This document shows positions 24,336 through 33,570 of a stretch of 64,000 bases of DNA, piece by piece. Where the stretch lies: assembly GCF_015840715.1 (NCBI RefSeq), contig NZ_CP060397.1:2376686-2440685 (forward strand). The letters run 5' to 3'. Position 1 is the first letter of the stretch, and the number at the start of each line of letters is the position of its first letter. The stretch comes from Synechococcus sp. CBW1004 (GTDB lineage: Bacteria > Cyanobacteriota > Cyanobacteriia > PCC-6307 > Cyanobiaceae). The notes below the pieces were generated by a model. The model did not search any database, was not told where the DNA came from, and saw only the letters and a list, made by a program, of their open reading frames with translations. The translations under genes and the position numbers were made by a program.

Positions 24336-26507
24336 TCAGCGTGATCGGGCGGCAGCACCGCCCTTGAGCAGAATCCAGTAGTCGAACAGCTCCTGGATCC
24401 GACCCAGGGAAATCTCCCGGGTCAGCCAGCCGTTGAGGTAGCGGCGAAACGCCGCATCCCTGCCGCCGACCATCAGCACCAGCTCGGAGCTGAATTCGCG
24501 GCCAAACGGGGTGATCAGCGTGGTGCTCGGATGCAGCACCGCCAGGCCGGCGCCGGACTCCGCCGGGGTGAGCAGGCCGTCGTAGCGCCGTTGTCCCTCG
24601 GCGGTGAAGAACTCGGCACTGGAGCCGATCGGCACCAGCTTCACGCGGGCCCGCTGCCTGGCATCGCCCAGGCTCTTGGCGATCTGGGCCTCGAGGCCAT
24701 AGCTGATCAGACTCTCGTCCTCAACGGCCAGGCTGATCGGCCGTGATGGAGCGCTCCGCTCTCCTCCCTGCAGCTCACGCACCTTGGCATCGGGCACCAC
24801 CAGAGCCAGGTTGACCGTCTGGTAGCTGCGGCTGAGCTCATGGCGAATCGCCCGCTCCGGGGTGTTCTGAATGCCGCCGGCCACCACGTCGAGTCGGCCT
24901 TCGCCCAGCTGCTGTTCGAGCTGCTCGAGCGGCAACTGCAGCAGCTCCAGCCGGACCCCCAGGCTTCGGGCCATGCTCTTGAGCAGGTCGACATCGAAGC
25001 CCACCAGATCCCCCCTGGCGTTGCGGAAGGCCCAGGGCAGGGCGTCATCCTGCACCCCGGCACGCAGCACCCCCCTCGCCCGGATCGCCTGCAGCGTCAC
25101 CGGAGCCGCGGGCCAGGGCCGGCTGGCCACGCGGGGTGTCTCGCCGGAGCGGGTGCTGCTGAGCGCCAGCAGGCGTGCGTCATTGCGATAGCTTTCGCGC
25201 AGGGCCGCCGCCAGCGCGGAGCGACTGGCCAGGCCCAGCCCCAGGGTCAGCGCCGTGGCCAGGCCGAGGCTGGCGAGCAGCCGCGGCAGCCTCGGACGCC
25301 AGGCACCCACACCCTGGGCAACCACCAGAACGGCCAGGACGGCCAGACCCTCGAGGCCCAGCACCTTCTCAAAGCGGTACAACCATTCGCCGTTGACATA
25401 CACCAGCTGCAGCAGATCGATCGGCAACCCCAGATTGAGCAGCTCCTGGCGCACCACGGCCTTGACCCCGGAGACCGTCGCCGGAATCGCGCTCAGCAGC
25501 ATCCGCAGCGTGGCCAGGGGCTCGAGGGCCCGGTCCACATACCAGGCGCTGAAGGGCACGAAGATCAGGGTGGCCACCTGACCCAGAGTCGGCAGGGAAA
25601 AGCCCAGGGAGATGAGCGGCGTGATCTCCTCATGCATCTCGCGGACGCGGGGATCGTCAGGGTCGACACCCAGCGCGGCCGGCAGCTGCTCCTGCAGATT
25701 GCTCACCAGCATGGGCAGAGCGATGAGCAGATTGGCACTGCTGGCGGTGAGAGCCAGGGGCCCCTTGATCATCTGCCAGAGGCTCCTGAGCCGCAGGGGG
25801 GTGAGGCTGATCAGCACCAGCAGACACAGCAGCGACAGCACCAGAAAGCTGATCAGACAGACGGCGAAGAAACCCTGAATGCGAATCAGCTGCTCGCCGT
25901 TGATGCGCGACACATTGATGGCGATCAGCGCGAAGATCCCGAACGGAATCAGACGCACCACCAACTTGTTGAGCCGATTGAACAGACTGCGCATCACCGC
26001 CAGCGGCCTGAGCAGATGCTCACGATCATCGAGTCCCTGCAGCAGGATGCCGAGCACACAGCTGAACAGCACAACGGCAGGAAAATTATCGGTCGCCAGG
26101 GCTGTGAAGATGCTGTCAGGCAGATAGGTCGTCAGCAGATCATCGCTCTTGTGCACATCAAACAGACCCGCGTGATAGAACTCCGATGTCACCAGCGGTG
26201 GCAGGAACAGGGGCAACACGATCACCAGCAGCGATGCCGCCAGCCAGAGAGCCAGCAACACAAGGCCACCGCGCCCCACCAGCTGGCGCAGCGAACCTGG
26301 CCTGAGCCTGCCGAAGCCCACGATCAGCTCGCAGATCAGAAAGGGCATCACCACAATCTGCGAGGCCTGCAGAAAGATGGTGGCCAGGGGCTGGAGCCAG
26401 TGGGTCTGTCCGGGCAGCAGCCAGCCGAGCAGGGCACCGGCCGCCAGCATCAGCAGGCACTGATTGCCGATCTGGCGCGGCCACAGGGCCAGCAGACGCT
26501 CCATCAT
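24336..26507 (-). CDS. SDF-family symporter fused to a family 3 solute-binding domain
   Basis: A 723-residue chimera. Residues 1-430 form a dicarboxylate/amino acid:cation symporter (SDF family) with multiple membrane helices and re-entrant motifs, including IVVMPFLICELIVGFG, SSANLLIALPMLVSNL and LGFSLPTLGQVATLIF. After a last helix comes a bacterial solute-binding protein domain (SBP_bac_3, about 475-715): IRARGVLRAGVQDDALPWAF, GDLVGFDVDLLKSMA, LGEGRLDVVAGGIQNTPERA. The second domain would lie outside the membrane and deliver an amino acid or dicarboxylate to the first. ATG 26507 is preferred over a basic N-terminal extension; ATG 26504 is adjacent. The substrate is not predictable. Convergent with pilQ. 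Confidence 0.85.
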   Translation of the reverse strand: MMERLLALWPRQIGNQCLLMLAAGALLGWLLPGQTHWLQPLATIFLQASQIVVMPFLICELIVGFGRLRPGSLRQLVGRGGLVLLALWLAASLLVIVLPLFLPPLVTSEFYHAGLFDVHKSDDLLTTYLPDSIFTALATDNFPAVVLFSCVLGILLQGLDDREHLLRPLAVMRSLFNRLNKLVVRLIPFGIFALIAINVSRINGEQLIRIQGFFAVCLISFLVLSLLCLLVLISLTPLRLRSLWQMIKGPLALTASSANLLIALPMLVSNLQEQLPAALGVDPDDPRVREMHEEITPLISLGFSLPTLGQVATLIFVPFSAWYVDRALEPLATLRMLLSAIPATVSGVKAVVRQELLNLGLPIDLLQLVYVNGEWLYRFEKVLGLEGLAVLAVLVVAQGVGAWRPRLPRLLASLGLATALTLGLGLASRSALAAALRESYRNDARLLALSSTRSGETPRVASRPWPAAPVTLQAIRARGVLRAGVQDDALPWAFRNARGDLVGFDVDLLKSMARSLGVRLELLQLPLEQLEQQLGEGRLDVVAGGIQNTPERAIRHELSRSYQTVNLALVVPDAKVRELQGGERSAPSRPISLAVEDESLISYGLEAQIAKSLGDARQRARVKLVPIGSSAEFFTAEGQRRYDGLLTPAESGAGLAVLHPSTTLITPFGREFSSELVLMVGGRDAAFRRYLNGWLTREISLGRIQELFDYWILLKGGAAARSR

Positions 26508-26723
26508 GGTCTCAGGCCCGCTTGGTGTCCGTGCCCTGGCCAACGACCCTGCACCCAGGAGCCACCGGCGGCGAGCCGGCCGCGACAACCGGCCGCCCGC
26601 CTTCCCGCCGGGTTCCGGTCAGCGGGCGGGCTGACCGAACAGCTGCACACCATTGACGAAGAGGTTGGGGTAGAAGCCTGGGTTGAAGGGCTGTTGCTGC
26701 ACATTCGCATCAATCAATGCGTT

Positions 26724-26996
26724 GCTGCCGGAGCCAGCCTCAGCACCGGGGACGGCGATGTGACGCCATTCTCCTTCCAGGTCCAGGGCGGACAGCTGTT
26801 CGCGCCGGTGCTGACCGTGGCGGACACGCGGCAGACCTACTTCAGCTTTGCCGCCGCCAACGCCGATCGCATCAGCCACTTCCACGGTGTCGGCCCCAAC
26901 GCCTACGGCATTGAGGATCTGGCTGGCGGCGGCGACCGGGACTTCGACGACCAGATCCTGCGGTTCACGGTGACGGCGGAAGCGTCTCTGGGCTGA
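26724..26996 (+). pseudogene. DUF4114-domain protein fragment
   Basis: The plus-strand frame reads QTYFSFAAANADRISHFHGV, GPNAYGIEDLAGGGDRDFDD and ILRFTVTAEASLG-stop, the C-terminal half of DUF4114, usually the last domain of large secreted calcium-binding cyanobacterial proteins. There is no start or domain partner upstream; the frame simply emerges from sequence without similarity. Most likely the broken end of a once larger adhesin or exoprotein gene. GTG 26760 could in principle start a short peptide. Confidence 0.65.
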
Positions 26997-27080
26997 TCGG
27001 GCCAGGGCGCACCCGTCGGCAGCCCCCCCGAGCCTCGGCATCCGAGGGCGGCCTGGCCGCTCACCGCAGCCGTCCGACGC

Positions 27081-28013
27081 TCAGAAGGCCGTCAGGAACT
27101 TGATCGCCAGCGGCGCCAGCGCCTGGAACAGGCCGGCGGCGCCACTCATCAGGCGCATGCCCTGGCCGTTGCCGCCGGGGCCCTTCGGGGCCGGCTGCTC
27201 GAGCAGGGTCGCCGCCTCGCCCAGCTTCTTCGCCGTCTCCGCCTCACCCTGCTGGGCATAGAGGGAGGCGGCGTAGCGAAAATCGGCGGCGGCCAGGGCG
27301 GTCTTGCCCTGGTCGCTCCGGGCGATGCCGCGGGCCAGCCAGGTGAGGGCCGCCTCGGGCTGCTGGGCGATGGCCTCGCCGAACAGCCGCTCGGCCTCCG
27401 GCGGATTGCCCGCCAGAGAGGCCTCCACGCCGGCATTGTGCAGCTGGGCGTAGCTCAGGCCACCGGCGCCGATGCCACGGGCCGCCTGCCAGTGTGCGCG
27501 CGCCAGAGCGCCGGAGTCGAGCTGGGCGCCGCTGAGGTCGCTCTCACGCAGATCGGTGCCTTCCAGACGGGCGCCGCGCAGATCGGCGCCGCGCAGCGAG
27601 GCCCCCTGCAGGCTGGTGAAGCTCAGATCGGCACCCTCCAGCCGGGCGCCATCGAGCCGGGCACCGCTGAGGTTGGCACGCTGCAGCTGGGCACGGCGCA
27701 GGTCGGCATCCCGCAGATCGGCATGCACCAGATCGGCATCCTGCAGCTTGCAGCCGGGGCAGGAGCGGCGCTCCAGCAGCTTCATCAACGCGTCCGTGCT
27801 CGCCGCCCGGCCCGGAGGAACGCCCAGCGGCGTCAGGACCAGGGGAGCCAGGGCCAGAAGCACGACGGCACCCTGGCGCCACGACACCGGGCGACGTGCA
27901 ACGCGCTGCCGAAAGGACCGCGGCAGGGTCGCCCGATCGGCCGGCAGGCGGCCCAGGACCCGGTCCGTTGGAGCGACGACAGCGATGGGTCGCTCCGAGG
28001 CGGCTTCAACCAT
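27081..28013 (-). CDS. Exported pentapeptide-repeat protein with TPR-like tail
   Basis: 310 residues. A membrane helix or signal segment lies at about 48-68 (GAVVLLALAPLVLTPLGV). Residues about 80-170 are tandem A(D/N)Lxx pentapeptides (LVHADLRDADLRRAQLQRAN ... GADLRGARLEGTDLRESDLS), forming a right-handed quadrilateral beta-helix, preceded by a CPGC pair. Residues about 195-275 resemble a helical TPR pair (PEAERLFGEAIAQQPEAALT, LAAADFRYAASLYAQQGEAE). Pentapeptide repeats are abundant in cyanobacteria and many are thylakoid-lumenal or periplasmic; function unknown. Confidence 0.75.
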   Translation of the reverse strand: MVEAASERPIAVVAPTDRVLGRLPADRATLPRSFRQRVARRPVSWRQGAVVLLALAPLVLTPLGVPPGRAASTDALMKLLERRSCPGCKLQDADLVHADLRDADLRRAQLQRANLSGARLDGARLEGADLSFTSLQGASLRGADLRGARLEGTDLRESDLSGAQLDSGALARAHWQAARGIGAGGLSYAQLHNAGVEASLAGNPPEAERLFGEAIAQQPEAALTWLARGIARSDQGKTALAAADFRYAASLYAQQGEAETAKKLGEAATLLEQPAPKGPGGNGQGMRLMSGAAGLFQALAPLAIKFLTAF

Positions 28014-28040
28014 GCACCCTCCCGCAGTCGATGGGATGTT

Positions 28041-29903
28041 CTAACCCGCTTTCCCCACGGCCGCCCCACTGCTGAGCCGCCGCAGCCGGCGGCCCAGGGC
28101 CCGGCGCTGGCGACGCAGCTGCCGCAGCGACACCGCCGGCGCCCCGCCCGCGCCGACGGGCACAAATCGCTGGCATTGATAAAGCGTCGCAAAGGCCTGC
28201 AGCTCCGGAGCCAGCTGCGGCAGCCGCTCCTCCACCCGCGCCGCGAACCGTCGGAGGGTCTCGCCCGGCTCGGGCACCAGGTCATGGCGCGCCAGCAGGC
28301 CCAGCAACTGCTCGAGCTGCCGGCGGGCCGGATCGCCCTGGCTGCGGGCCTGCAGCCAGCGCATCAGGGACAGCGAGCCGGCCAGGGCGACAGCGATGGC
28401 CAGCAGCAGCACCGGTCCCAGCCAGGGCAGCAGCGGACCGAGCAGACGGCGCAGCAGCGACTGCTGGCTGTCGCGATCGAAGCCCAGCCACACGCGCGTC
28501 CAGGCGATGTCGAGACCCCACCACTGCTGCCGCAGCCAGTCGGCCAGGCCCCAGCTGCCGCGACGGGGCTGGCTCTGGCCCGGTGGCGCGATCCAGCTGC
28601 TGGGATCCACCCCGACCCAGCCCTGATCCGGCAGCCACAGCTCCGTCCAGGCGTGGGCATCGGACTGGCGCAGATCCAGGTATCCCTCCCCACCCAGGGG
28701 CATCACCCAGCGACCGCCGTGGTAGCCGCTCACCACCCGCGCCGGCACCCCCGCCGCCCGCAGCAGCGCCGCCAGGCTGCTGGCGTAATGCCCGCAGAAG
28801 CCCTCCCGCCGTTCGAACAGAAAGGCATCGAAGGGGGCGCGGTCGGGCAGTGTGCCGGGCTGCAGCGTGTAGGAGAAACCGCCGGCGGCGAACCAGTCGC
28901 GAGCCGCCTGCAGGCGTTGCTGCGGTGTCGGCAGCCGAGCCCAGCTCGCCCCGAGGGCCTCCAGCCGCGGGTTGCTGCCCAGCGGCAGGGCCAGATCGGC
29001 GCCGGAGGGAGGGCGGGTGCGCCAGAAGGAGGCCGCCTGCGGATCGGCGATGCCATAGACGCGCCGCTGATCGCTGGGAGCGCGGACCAGCAGCTCGCCC
29101 CGGGGATCGAGCAGGAGCTCCCGGCCAAGAGGCCGGCCGCCGCCGCCCCAGGGCAGCGCCTCGATCCGGGAGGGAGCCGCCACCCACAACTGAGTCGAAC
29201 CGGCGAGGGCCACCGGGGCGCCAGGCAGCTCCCGGGCATCCCCCCGCGGCAGCGGCGGCGGTGCGGAGCGGTTCCAGCGCCGTCCATCGAAGCGGTCATG
29301 CACCAGCACGCGCCAGTAGCGCTCCTGTGCCGGTGGCGGCTGGCCGGTGGCGAAGGCCACCCGCGCCGCCGGGGCATCCACGGCGGCCAGCTCGGCGATG
29401 CCGCCGGGATCGAGCTGCTCGCTCAGGCCCACCACGGCAGCCGCGCCCCGCGCCAGGGGCAGGGTGCTGAAGGGGGCCAGGCGCGGAACCAGCAGGAACA
29501 GCACCAGGGCCACCGGCAGGGCGGCGGCCACCACCTGCAGGCTGCGGCGCAGCAGCACCCGCCAGCCCAGTCCCTCGCCCAGTTCCAGCGCCAGCAGCCC
29601 CGCCAGCGCCAGCAGGGTCACCGCCAGCTGCAGCAGGCTCGCCGCCAGCTCGGGACGCTGCGCCGCCACCAGACCGATGCAGACCAGCTGCAGGAGGCTG
29701 ACCAGCCGCCGTTCCGCCAGGCTGCGGGCCTCCCAGAGCTTGAGGGCGGTGAGCACCGCCAGACCGGTCGCGATGCCGCCGTACAGGGAGGTGATCTGCA
29801 GCCCCGCCATCGCCACCAGCAACAGCAGCAGCGCCAGCCACTGCAGCGCCGCGGCGACCCCGAAGGCGGGCAGGCGCTGAGCGGCGGGACGCAGGCGGGC
29901 CAT
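28041..29903 (-). CDS. Transmembrane transglutaminase-like protein (TgpA family)
   Basis: 620 residues. The N-terminal third has several membrane helices (DUF3488/TgpA N-terminal type). The middle carries a transglutaminase-like cysteine protease fold with an intact triad: Cys in EGFCGHYASSLAALLRAAGV, His in QSDAHAWTELWL and Asp in WVGVDPSSWI. A further helix and a DUF4129-like C-terminal stretch follow (VPEPGETLRRFAARVEERL). It is third in a MoxR-DUF58-transglutaminase operon, found in many bacteria and associated with envelope protein processing; the substrate is unknown. The start ATG is two bases beyond the DUF58 stop. Confidence 0.87.
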   Translation of the reverse strand: MARLRPAAQRLPAFGVAAALQWLALLLLLVAMAGLQITSLYGGIATGLAVLTALKLWEARSLAERRLVSLLQLVCIGLVAAQRPELAASLLQLAVTLLALAGLLALELGEGLGWRVLLRRSLQVVAAALPVALVLFLLVPRLAPFSTLPLARGAAAVVGLSEQLDPGGIAELAAVDAPAARVAFATGQPPPAQERYWRVLVHDRFDGRRWNRSAPPPLPRGDARELPGAPVALAGSTQLWVAAPSRIEALPWGGGGRPLGRELLLDPRGELLVRAPSDQRRVYGIADPQAASFWRTRPPSGADLALPLGSNPRLEALGASWARLPTPQQRLQAARDWFAAGGFSYTLQPGTLPDRAPFDAFLFERREGFCGHYASSLAALLRAAGVPARVVSGYHGGRWVMPLGGEGYLDLRQSDAHAWTELWLPDQGWVGVDPSSWIAPPGQSQPRRGSWGLADWLRQQWWGLDIAWTRVWLGFDRDSQQSLLRRLLGPLLPWLGPVLLLAIAVALAGSLSLMRWLQARSQGDPARRQLEQLLGLLARHDLVPEPGETLRRFAARVEERLPQLAPELQAFATLYQCQRFVPVGAGGAPAVSLRQLRRQRRALGRRLRRLSSGAAVGKAG

Positions 29904-29904
29904 C

Positions 29905-30819
29905 TCAGCGACAGGTGGCAAGGGCCGCCAGGGCTCGCTCGCGCTGAGCCGGCCCGCGGCCGGGAGGGAGCCGCTGCTCGCCCAGCACCAGGCCGTAGGC
30001 CAGGCCCCTGGCATGCAGACGGCAGATCCGCTCGCTGAGATGCTCGAGTCCCCGCTCGAACGGCACCGCCGGATCCGGGGCCAGCAGCGGCTCCTCGTCG
30101 GAGGGATCGACGAAGCGCTTGGCATAGCGACCGCGCCCCTGGGCGAGCAGTTTCCAGGCGAGGCGACTGGCGCCGTCCTCAGGCCGGTGGGGCTGCAGAT
30201 CGCGCCAGTCGTCGCTGCCCTCCTGGCGCTCTCCGCCGCTGACCTGCAGGGGAACCGAGCGCGGACGGGCCGCCTGCAGCTGCCGCACGGGGCCGGCCAC
30301 AGGGGCCGGCCAGACCAGCTGGGGCACGGCCGGCTGCCAGCGCGTCCAGCAGACGAACAGGCCCAGCGGGGCGGTGGTCTGCAGGCGCAGGCAGCCGGGC
30401 TGCTGCAGCCCGCGGGCCTGCGGCCGCCAGGGCACCGACAGGGCGTGGTCACCGCGGTCGAACACCCGGGGAGCCGTGGTGGCGGCCGTGTCGAAGCCGA
30501 ACCGCAACCCCTCGCAGCGGCTGCGGCAGCGCAGGCGCAGGGGGTAGGCCAGCAGGGTACCGGCGAAGCCGGGCTGGGACTCACCCACCGCCAGCTCCAG
30601 TCCCTGCAGGTTGAAGTGGGTGAGATGCAGGGCCAGCAGGAACAGGCCGAGCATCAGGAAGCTGAGCAGCAGCGGCCCATTGCTCTGCAGCTGCGTGCCC
30701 ACCACCTGCAGCAGCAGCAGGCCCGCCAGCCAGAGCCAGCCGAAGCGTGTGGGCACGATGTAGAGGTTGCGCAGACCGAGGCGCAGGCTCTCCCCCTGCT
30801 GGGGCCTAACGAAGTCCAT
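29905..30819 (-). CDS. DUF58-domain membrane protein
   Basis: 304 residues with two N-terminal helices (FGWLWLAGLLLLQVVG and LLLSFLMLGLFLLALHL), a beta-rich middle, and the DUF58 region GGERQEGSDDWRDLQPHRPE leading to RLAWKLLAQGRGRYAKRF (typically DFRGLRPYQPGDDPRRIDWK). DUF58 proteins work with MoxR ATPases, possibly through a von Willebrand A-like fold. It overlaps moxR by 14 bases and abuts the transglutaminase gene. Confidence 0.83.
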   Translation of the reverse strand: MDFVRPQQGESLRLGLRNLYIVPTRFGWLWLAGLLLLQVVGTQLQSNGPLLLSFLMLGLFLLALHLTHFNLQGLELAVGESQPGFAGTLLAYPLRLRCRSRCEGLRFGFDTAATTAPRVFDRGDHALSVPWRPQARGLQQPGCLRLQTTAPLGLFVCWTRWQPAVPQLVWPAPVAGPVRQLQAARPRSVPLQVSGGERQEGSDDWRDLQPHRPEDGASRLAWKLLAQGRGRYAKRFVDPSDEEPLLAPDPAVPFERGLEHLSERICRLHARGLAYGLVLGEQRLPPGRGPAQRERALAALATCR

Positions 30820-31801
30820 CGACCTCCGCCAGCAGCTGACGGCTGAGTTCGCCGGGGACACCGGTGATCTGGCCCGCATCGAGGCGGTGCTCGCAGATCG
30901 CCGGCAGCACCGCCTGCACGTCGTCGGGCAGCACATGATCGCGGCCTTCCAGCAGGGCCCAGCCCCGCGAGGCCGCCAGCAGCGCCAGACCGGCCCGTGG
31001 CGACAGCGGCAGACCGCGCCGGCCGGCATCCCGGCTGCGGGCCAGGAGGTCGATCACGTAGGCGATCAGGCTGTCGCTGGCATGCACCGCTGCCGCCCGC
31101 TGCTGCAGCGTCAGCAGATCCGCGGGCTGCAGCCGCGACTCGAGGGCCTCCGGCCGCAGCCCCTCACCCCGCAGCAGCGCCGCCTCGGCCTGGCGGTCCG
31201 GGAAGCCGAGGCTGAGCCGCATGAGGAAGCGATCCAGCTGGGATTCGGGCAGAGGTGCCGTGCCGCCCTGGTCGAGGCCGTTCTGGGTGGCGATCACCAC
31301 GAAGGGAGTGGGCAGGGGATGGCTGACGCCGTCGACGCTGACGCGCCCCGCCGCCATCGCCTCGAGCAGGGCGCTCTGGGTGCGGGGACTGGCGCGGTTG
31401 ATCTCATCGGCCAGCAGCACCTGGCTGAACAGGGGACCGCTCTGGAACTGGAAGCCGCCGCTGGCCGGATCGAAGACGTTGATGCCGGTGAGATCGGCCG
31501 GGAGCAGATCGCTGGTGAAACTGACCCGCTTGAACTCCAGCGAGAAGCTGCGCGCCAGCGCCTCCGCCAGGGTGGTCTTGCCCACGCCGGGCAGGTCCTC
31601 GATCAGCAGATGGCCGCGCGCCAGCAGACAGGCCAGGGCCAGCCGCACCTCCCGCTCCTTGCCCAGCAGCACGCGGCTGATCGAGCGGATCACCGGATCG
31701 AGGGAGGAGGCGGACACGCGCGACGAGACACGGGGCTGGGGCAGAGGCGGTGACGAACACGCAACGCTCCGGCGCCCAGCCTGCCGGAGAACAGGGGCCA
31801 C
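30806..31801 (-). CDS. MoxR-family AAA+ ATPase
   Basis: 331 residues. Walker A in LIEDLPGVGKTTLAEALARS, Walker B in QVLLADEINRASPRTQSALL, sensor 1 in PFVVIATQNGLDQGG with the arginine-finger region LPESQLDRFLMRLSLGFPDR, and a C-terminal helical lid with LSPRAGLALLAASRGWALLE. MoxR ATPases act as chaperones for metal insertion or complex assembly; here it heads the operon with the DUF58 and transglutaminase genes. Confidence 0.92.
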   Translation of the reverse strand: MAPVLRQAGRRSVACSSPPLPQPRVSSRVSASSLDPVIRSISRVLLGKEREVRLALACLLARGHLLIEDLPGVGKTTLAEALARSFSLEFKRVSFTSDLLPADLTGINVFDPASGGFQFQSGPLFSQVLLADEINRASPRTQSALLEAMAAGRVSVDGVSHPLPTPFVVIATQNGLDQGGTAPLPESQLDRFLMRLSLGFPDRQAEAALLRGEGLRPEALESRLQPADLLTLQQRAAAVHASDSLIAYVIDLLARSRDAGRRGLPLSPRAGLALLAASRGWALLEGRDHVLPDDVQAVLPAICEHRLDAGQITGVPGELSRQLLAEVDGLR

Positions 31802-32186
31802 TGCCGCGGCGGAGCCGACGGGAGCAGCTCCCCGGCCAGGTCCACCGCACCTGCGTCGGGATGGGGAACGCTGCGAGCCCGATCAGCCCGCGCGACAGGC
31901 AGACAGGCGGAAGCGCCCCCCCACAGCGCCGGCTTCCCCGACACCTGACGCGCTGGGCGTTGCGCGGCGTGGCAGCCGCCGTCACGCGTCCGGTATCACG
32001 GCATCATAAACGCTATGGGTAGCGTGCCGCCACCAGCCCAACTCCCAGTCATGGCAGGCCCCACGGCCCGGGGCCGGGCGCAGGGACAGCCCCGTGGACC
32101 GGAGCCCCGACGGCCAGGCCGGGTCCCGTCCCGTCGCCGGGTGCGCCGCCGCGGCCGACCCCGGTCAGCCGTGTTACACAGCGCCC
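31802..32186. other. Divergent intergenic region between moxR and cobD
   Basis: 385 bases without a convincing gene; promoters of both flanking operons must lie here. The GTTACACA near 32173 and the TCATAAACGCTAT near 32004 are the only AT-richer patches and could hold -10 elements, but no paired -35 is clear. Confidence 0.3.
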
Positions 32187-33386
32187 ATGGCGCCTGTCCC
32201 TCCGCTTCCCCCGCTGCAGCCCGGCACCAGCGCCACCCCGGTGGCGGACCAGGGGGCGGCGGACCAGGGCGGGAGCCAGCCCCCGATCCATGGCGGCAAC
32301 CGCAGCGCCGAAGCCCGTCGCCTGGGTCTGCGGCCGGCTCAGCTGCTCGATGCAAGCGCCTCGCTGGTGCCCTTCGGGCCGCCCTGGCACCTGCGGGCCC
32401 AGCTGCTGCGCCAGCTGCTGCGCGGCGACAGCCTGCGCGACTATCCGGACCGCAGCTACCACCAGCTCCGTCAGGGCCTGGCGTCCCTGCATGGCCTCGA
32501 TCCGGCCCGGGTGCTGCCCGGCAACGGCGCCGCCGAACTGTTCACCTGGGCGGCCCGCGACGCCGCGGCCTGCGGCCCCAGCCTGCTGCCCACGCCCGGT
32601 TTCGCCGACTACGGCAGGGCCCTGCGCTGCTGGGACGGAGCGATCCGCAGCCTGCCCCTGCCGCTGGACTGGCGGGAGGCCGGCCCGACGGCCTGGCCGG
32701 GAGCGGCCGCCTTGCCGGTGACCGGGGCCGCGCCGGTGCTGTGGATCACCAACCCCCACAACCCCACCGGTCAGCTCTGGAGCCGCGCCTCCCTGGAGCC
32801 GCTGCTGAAGACCCACGAGCTGGTGATCGTCGATGAGGCCTTCCTGCCGCTCACGCCCGGCGGCGAGGCGCAATCGCTGATTCCTCTTCTGGAGGCCCAT
32901 CCCAACCTGGTGGTGATCCGCAGCCTCACCAAGGTTCTGGCGGTGGCCGGCCTGCGGCTGGGTTATGCCCTGGGCGATCCCCGGCGACTGGAACGCTGGG
33001 CCCACTGGCGCGACCCCTGGCCCGTCAATGGCCTGGCCGCGGCACTGCCCGCCTCGCTGCTGATGGACCGGCGCTGGCTGGAGCGGGTGCAGCGCTGGGT
33101 GACGAGGGAGGGGGCCTGGCTGCGCGGCCGGTTGGGCGAGCTGGGCGGTCTGAAGCTGATGCCCTCGGCCACCAGCTACCTGTTGCTGCGGGGCTGCCGG
33201 AGCGATGGTCGCCCCCGCTCGCTGGAGCCCCTGCGGCAGGCCCTGGCGGAGCGCCATCAGATCCTGCTGCGCGACTGCCGCTCCTTCGAGGGCCTCGATG
33301 AGAGCTGGCTGCGCCTCAGCCTGCAGAACCGGCGCGGCCACCGGCGCCTGCTGCGGGCCCTGCGGCAGGACTGGCCCGGCGCCTGA
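32187..33386 (+). CDS. cobD: CobD-type PLP-dependent L-threonine-O-3-phosphate decarboxylase
   Basis: 399-residue fold I aminotransferase-like enzyme. The start IHGGNRSAEARRLGL matches CobD (histidinol-phosphate aminotransferases lack this IHGGN), followed by LLDASASLVPFGPP, VLPGNGAAELFTW, the WITNPHNPTGQLW substrate loop, IVDEAFLPL and the PLP-lysine region VIRSLTKVLAVAGLRLGYAL. CobD makes (R)-1-amino-2-propanol phosphate for the cobalamin (or pseudocobalamin) lower linker. The exact reaction is inferred; another class II aminotransferase role is possible. Followed by convergent murG. Confidence 0.75.
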   Translation: MAPVPPLPPLQPGTSATPVADQGAADQGGSQPPIHGGNRSAEARRLGLRPAQLLDASASLVPFGPPWHLRAQLLRQLLRGDSLRDYPDRSYHQLRQGLASLHGLDPARVLPGNGAAELFTWAARDAAACGPSLLPTPGFADYGRALRCWDGAIRSLPLPLDWREAGPTAWPGAAALPVTGAAPVLWITNPHNPTGQLWSRASLEPLLKTHELVIVDEAFLPLTPGGEAQSLIPLLEAHPNLVVIRSLTKVLAVAGLRLGYALGDPRRLERWAHWRDPWPVNGLAAALPASLLMDRRWLERVQRWVTREGAWLRGRLGELGGLKLMPSATSYLLLRGCRSDGRPRSLEPLRQALAERHQILLRDCRSFEGLDESWLRLSLQNRRGHRRLLRALRQDWPGA

Positions 33387-33521
33387 CACAGACACCGCCG
33401 CGGATCGCAGGCGGCCGGCGGCAGACCATGCCGGTGATGCCCTCCCGATCGGTCGGGGTGTACGCGCGACCGATGCCGTCAGCCCACCACTCCCGGAGCA
33501 CAGGCGAGCCAGCCGCCGGGG

Positions 33522-33537
33522 GGTCGCCCCGGCGACC
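33522..33537. repeat. Perfect inverted repeat between convergent cobD and murG
   Basis: GGTCGCC-CC-GGCGACC has seven-base arms between two convergent genes. There is no T tract on either side, so if it terminates transcription it does so without the usual U-run. Confidence 0.3.
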
Positions 33538-33570
33538 TCCAGCGCAGATCAACGCCGGATGATCCCAACC

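Noticed and set aside
24840-26996. A 718-codon open frame antisense to the symporter fusion gene
   Set aside because: Gln/His/Arg-rich translation mirroring the real gene; only its last ~90 codons (DUF4114) are protein-like. High GC keeps antisense frames open.
26619-27041. A minus-strand frame whose end reads FNPGFYPNLFVNGVQLF
   Set aside because: The end looks protein-like, but most of the frame is antisense to the clear DUF4114 sequence and lacks a family; not enough to call a gene.
27438-30038. An 866-codon plus-strand open frame
   Set aside because: Antisense to the pentapeptide and transglutaminase genes; repetitive Gln/Gly composition and no domain. A shadow frame.
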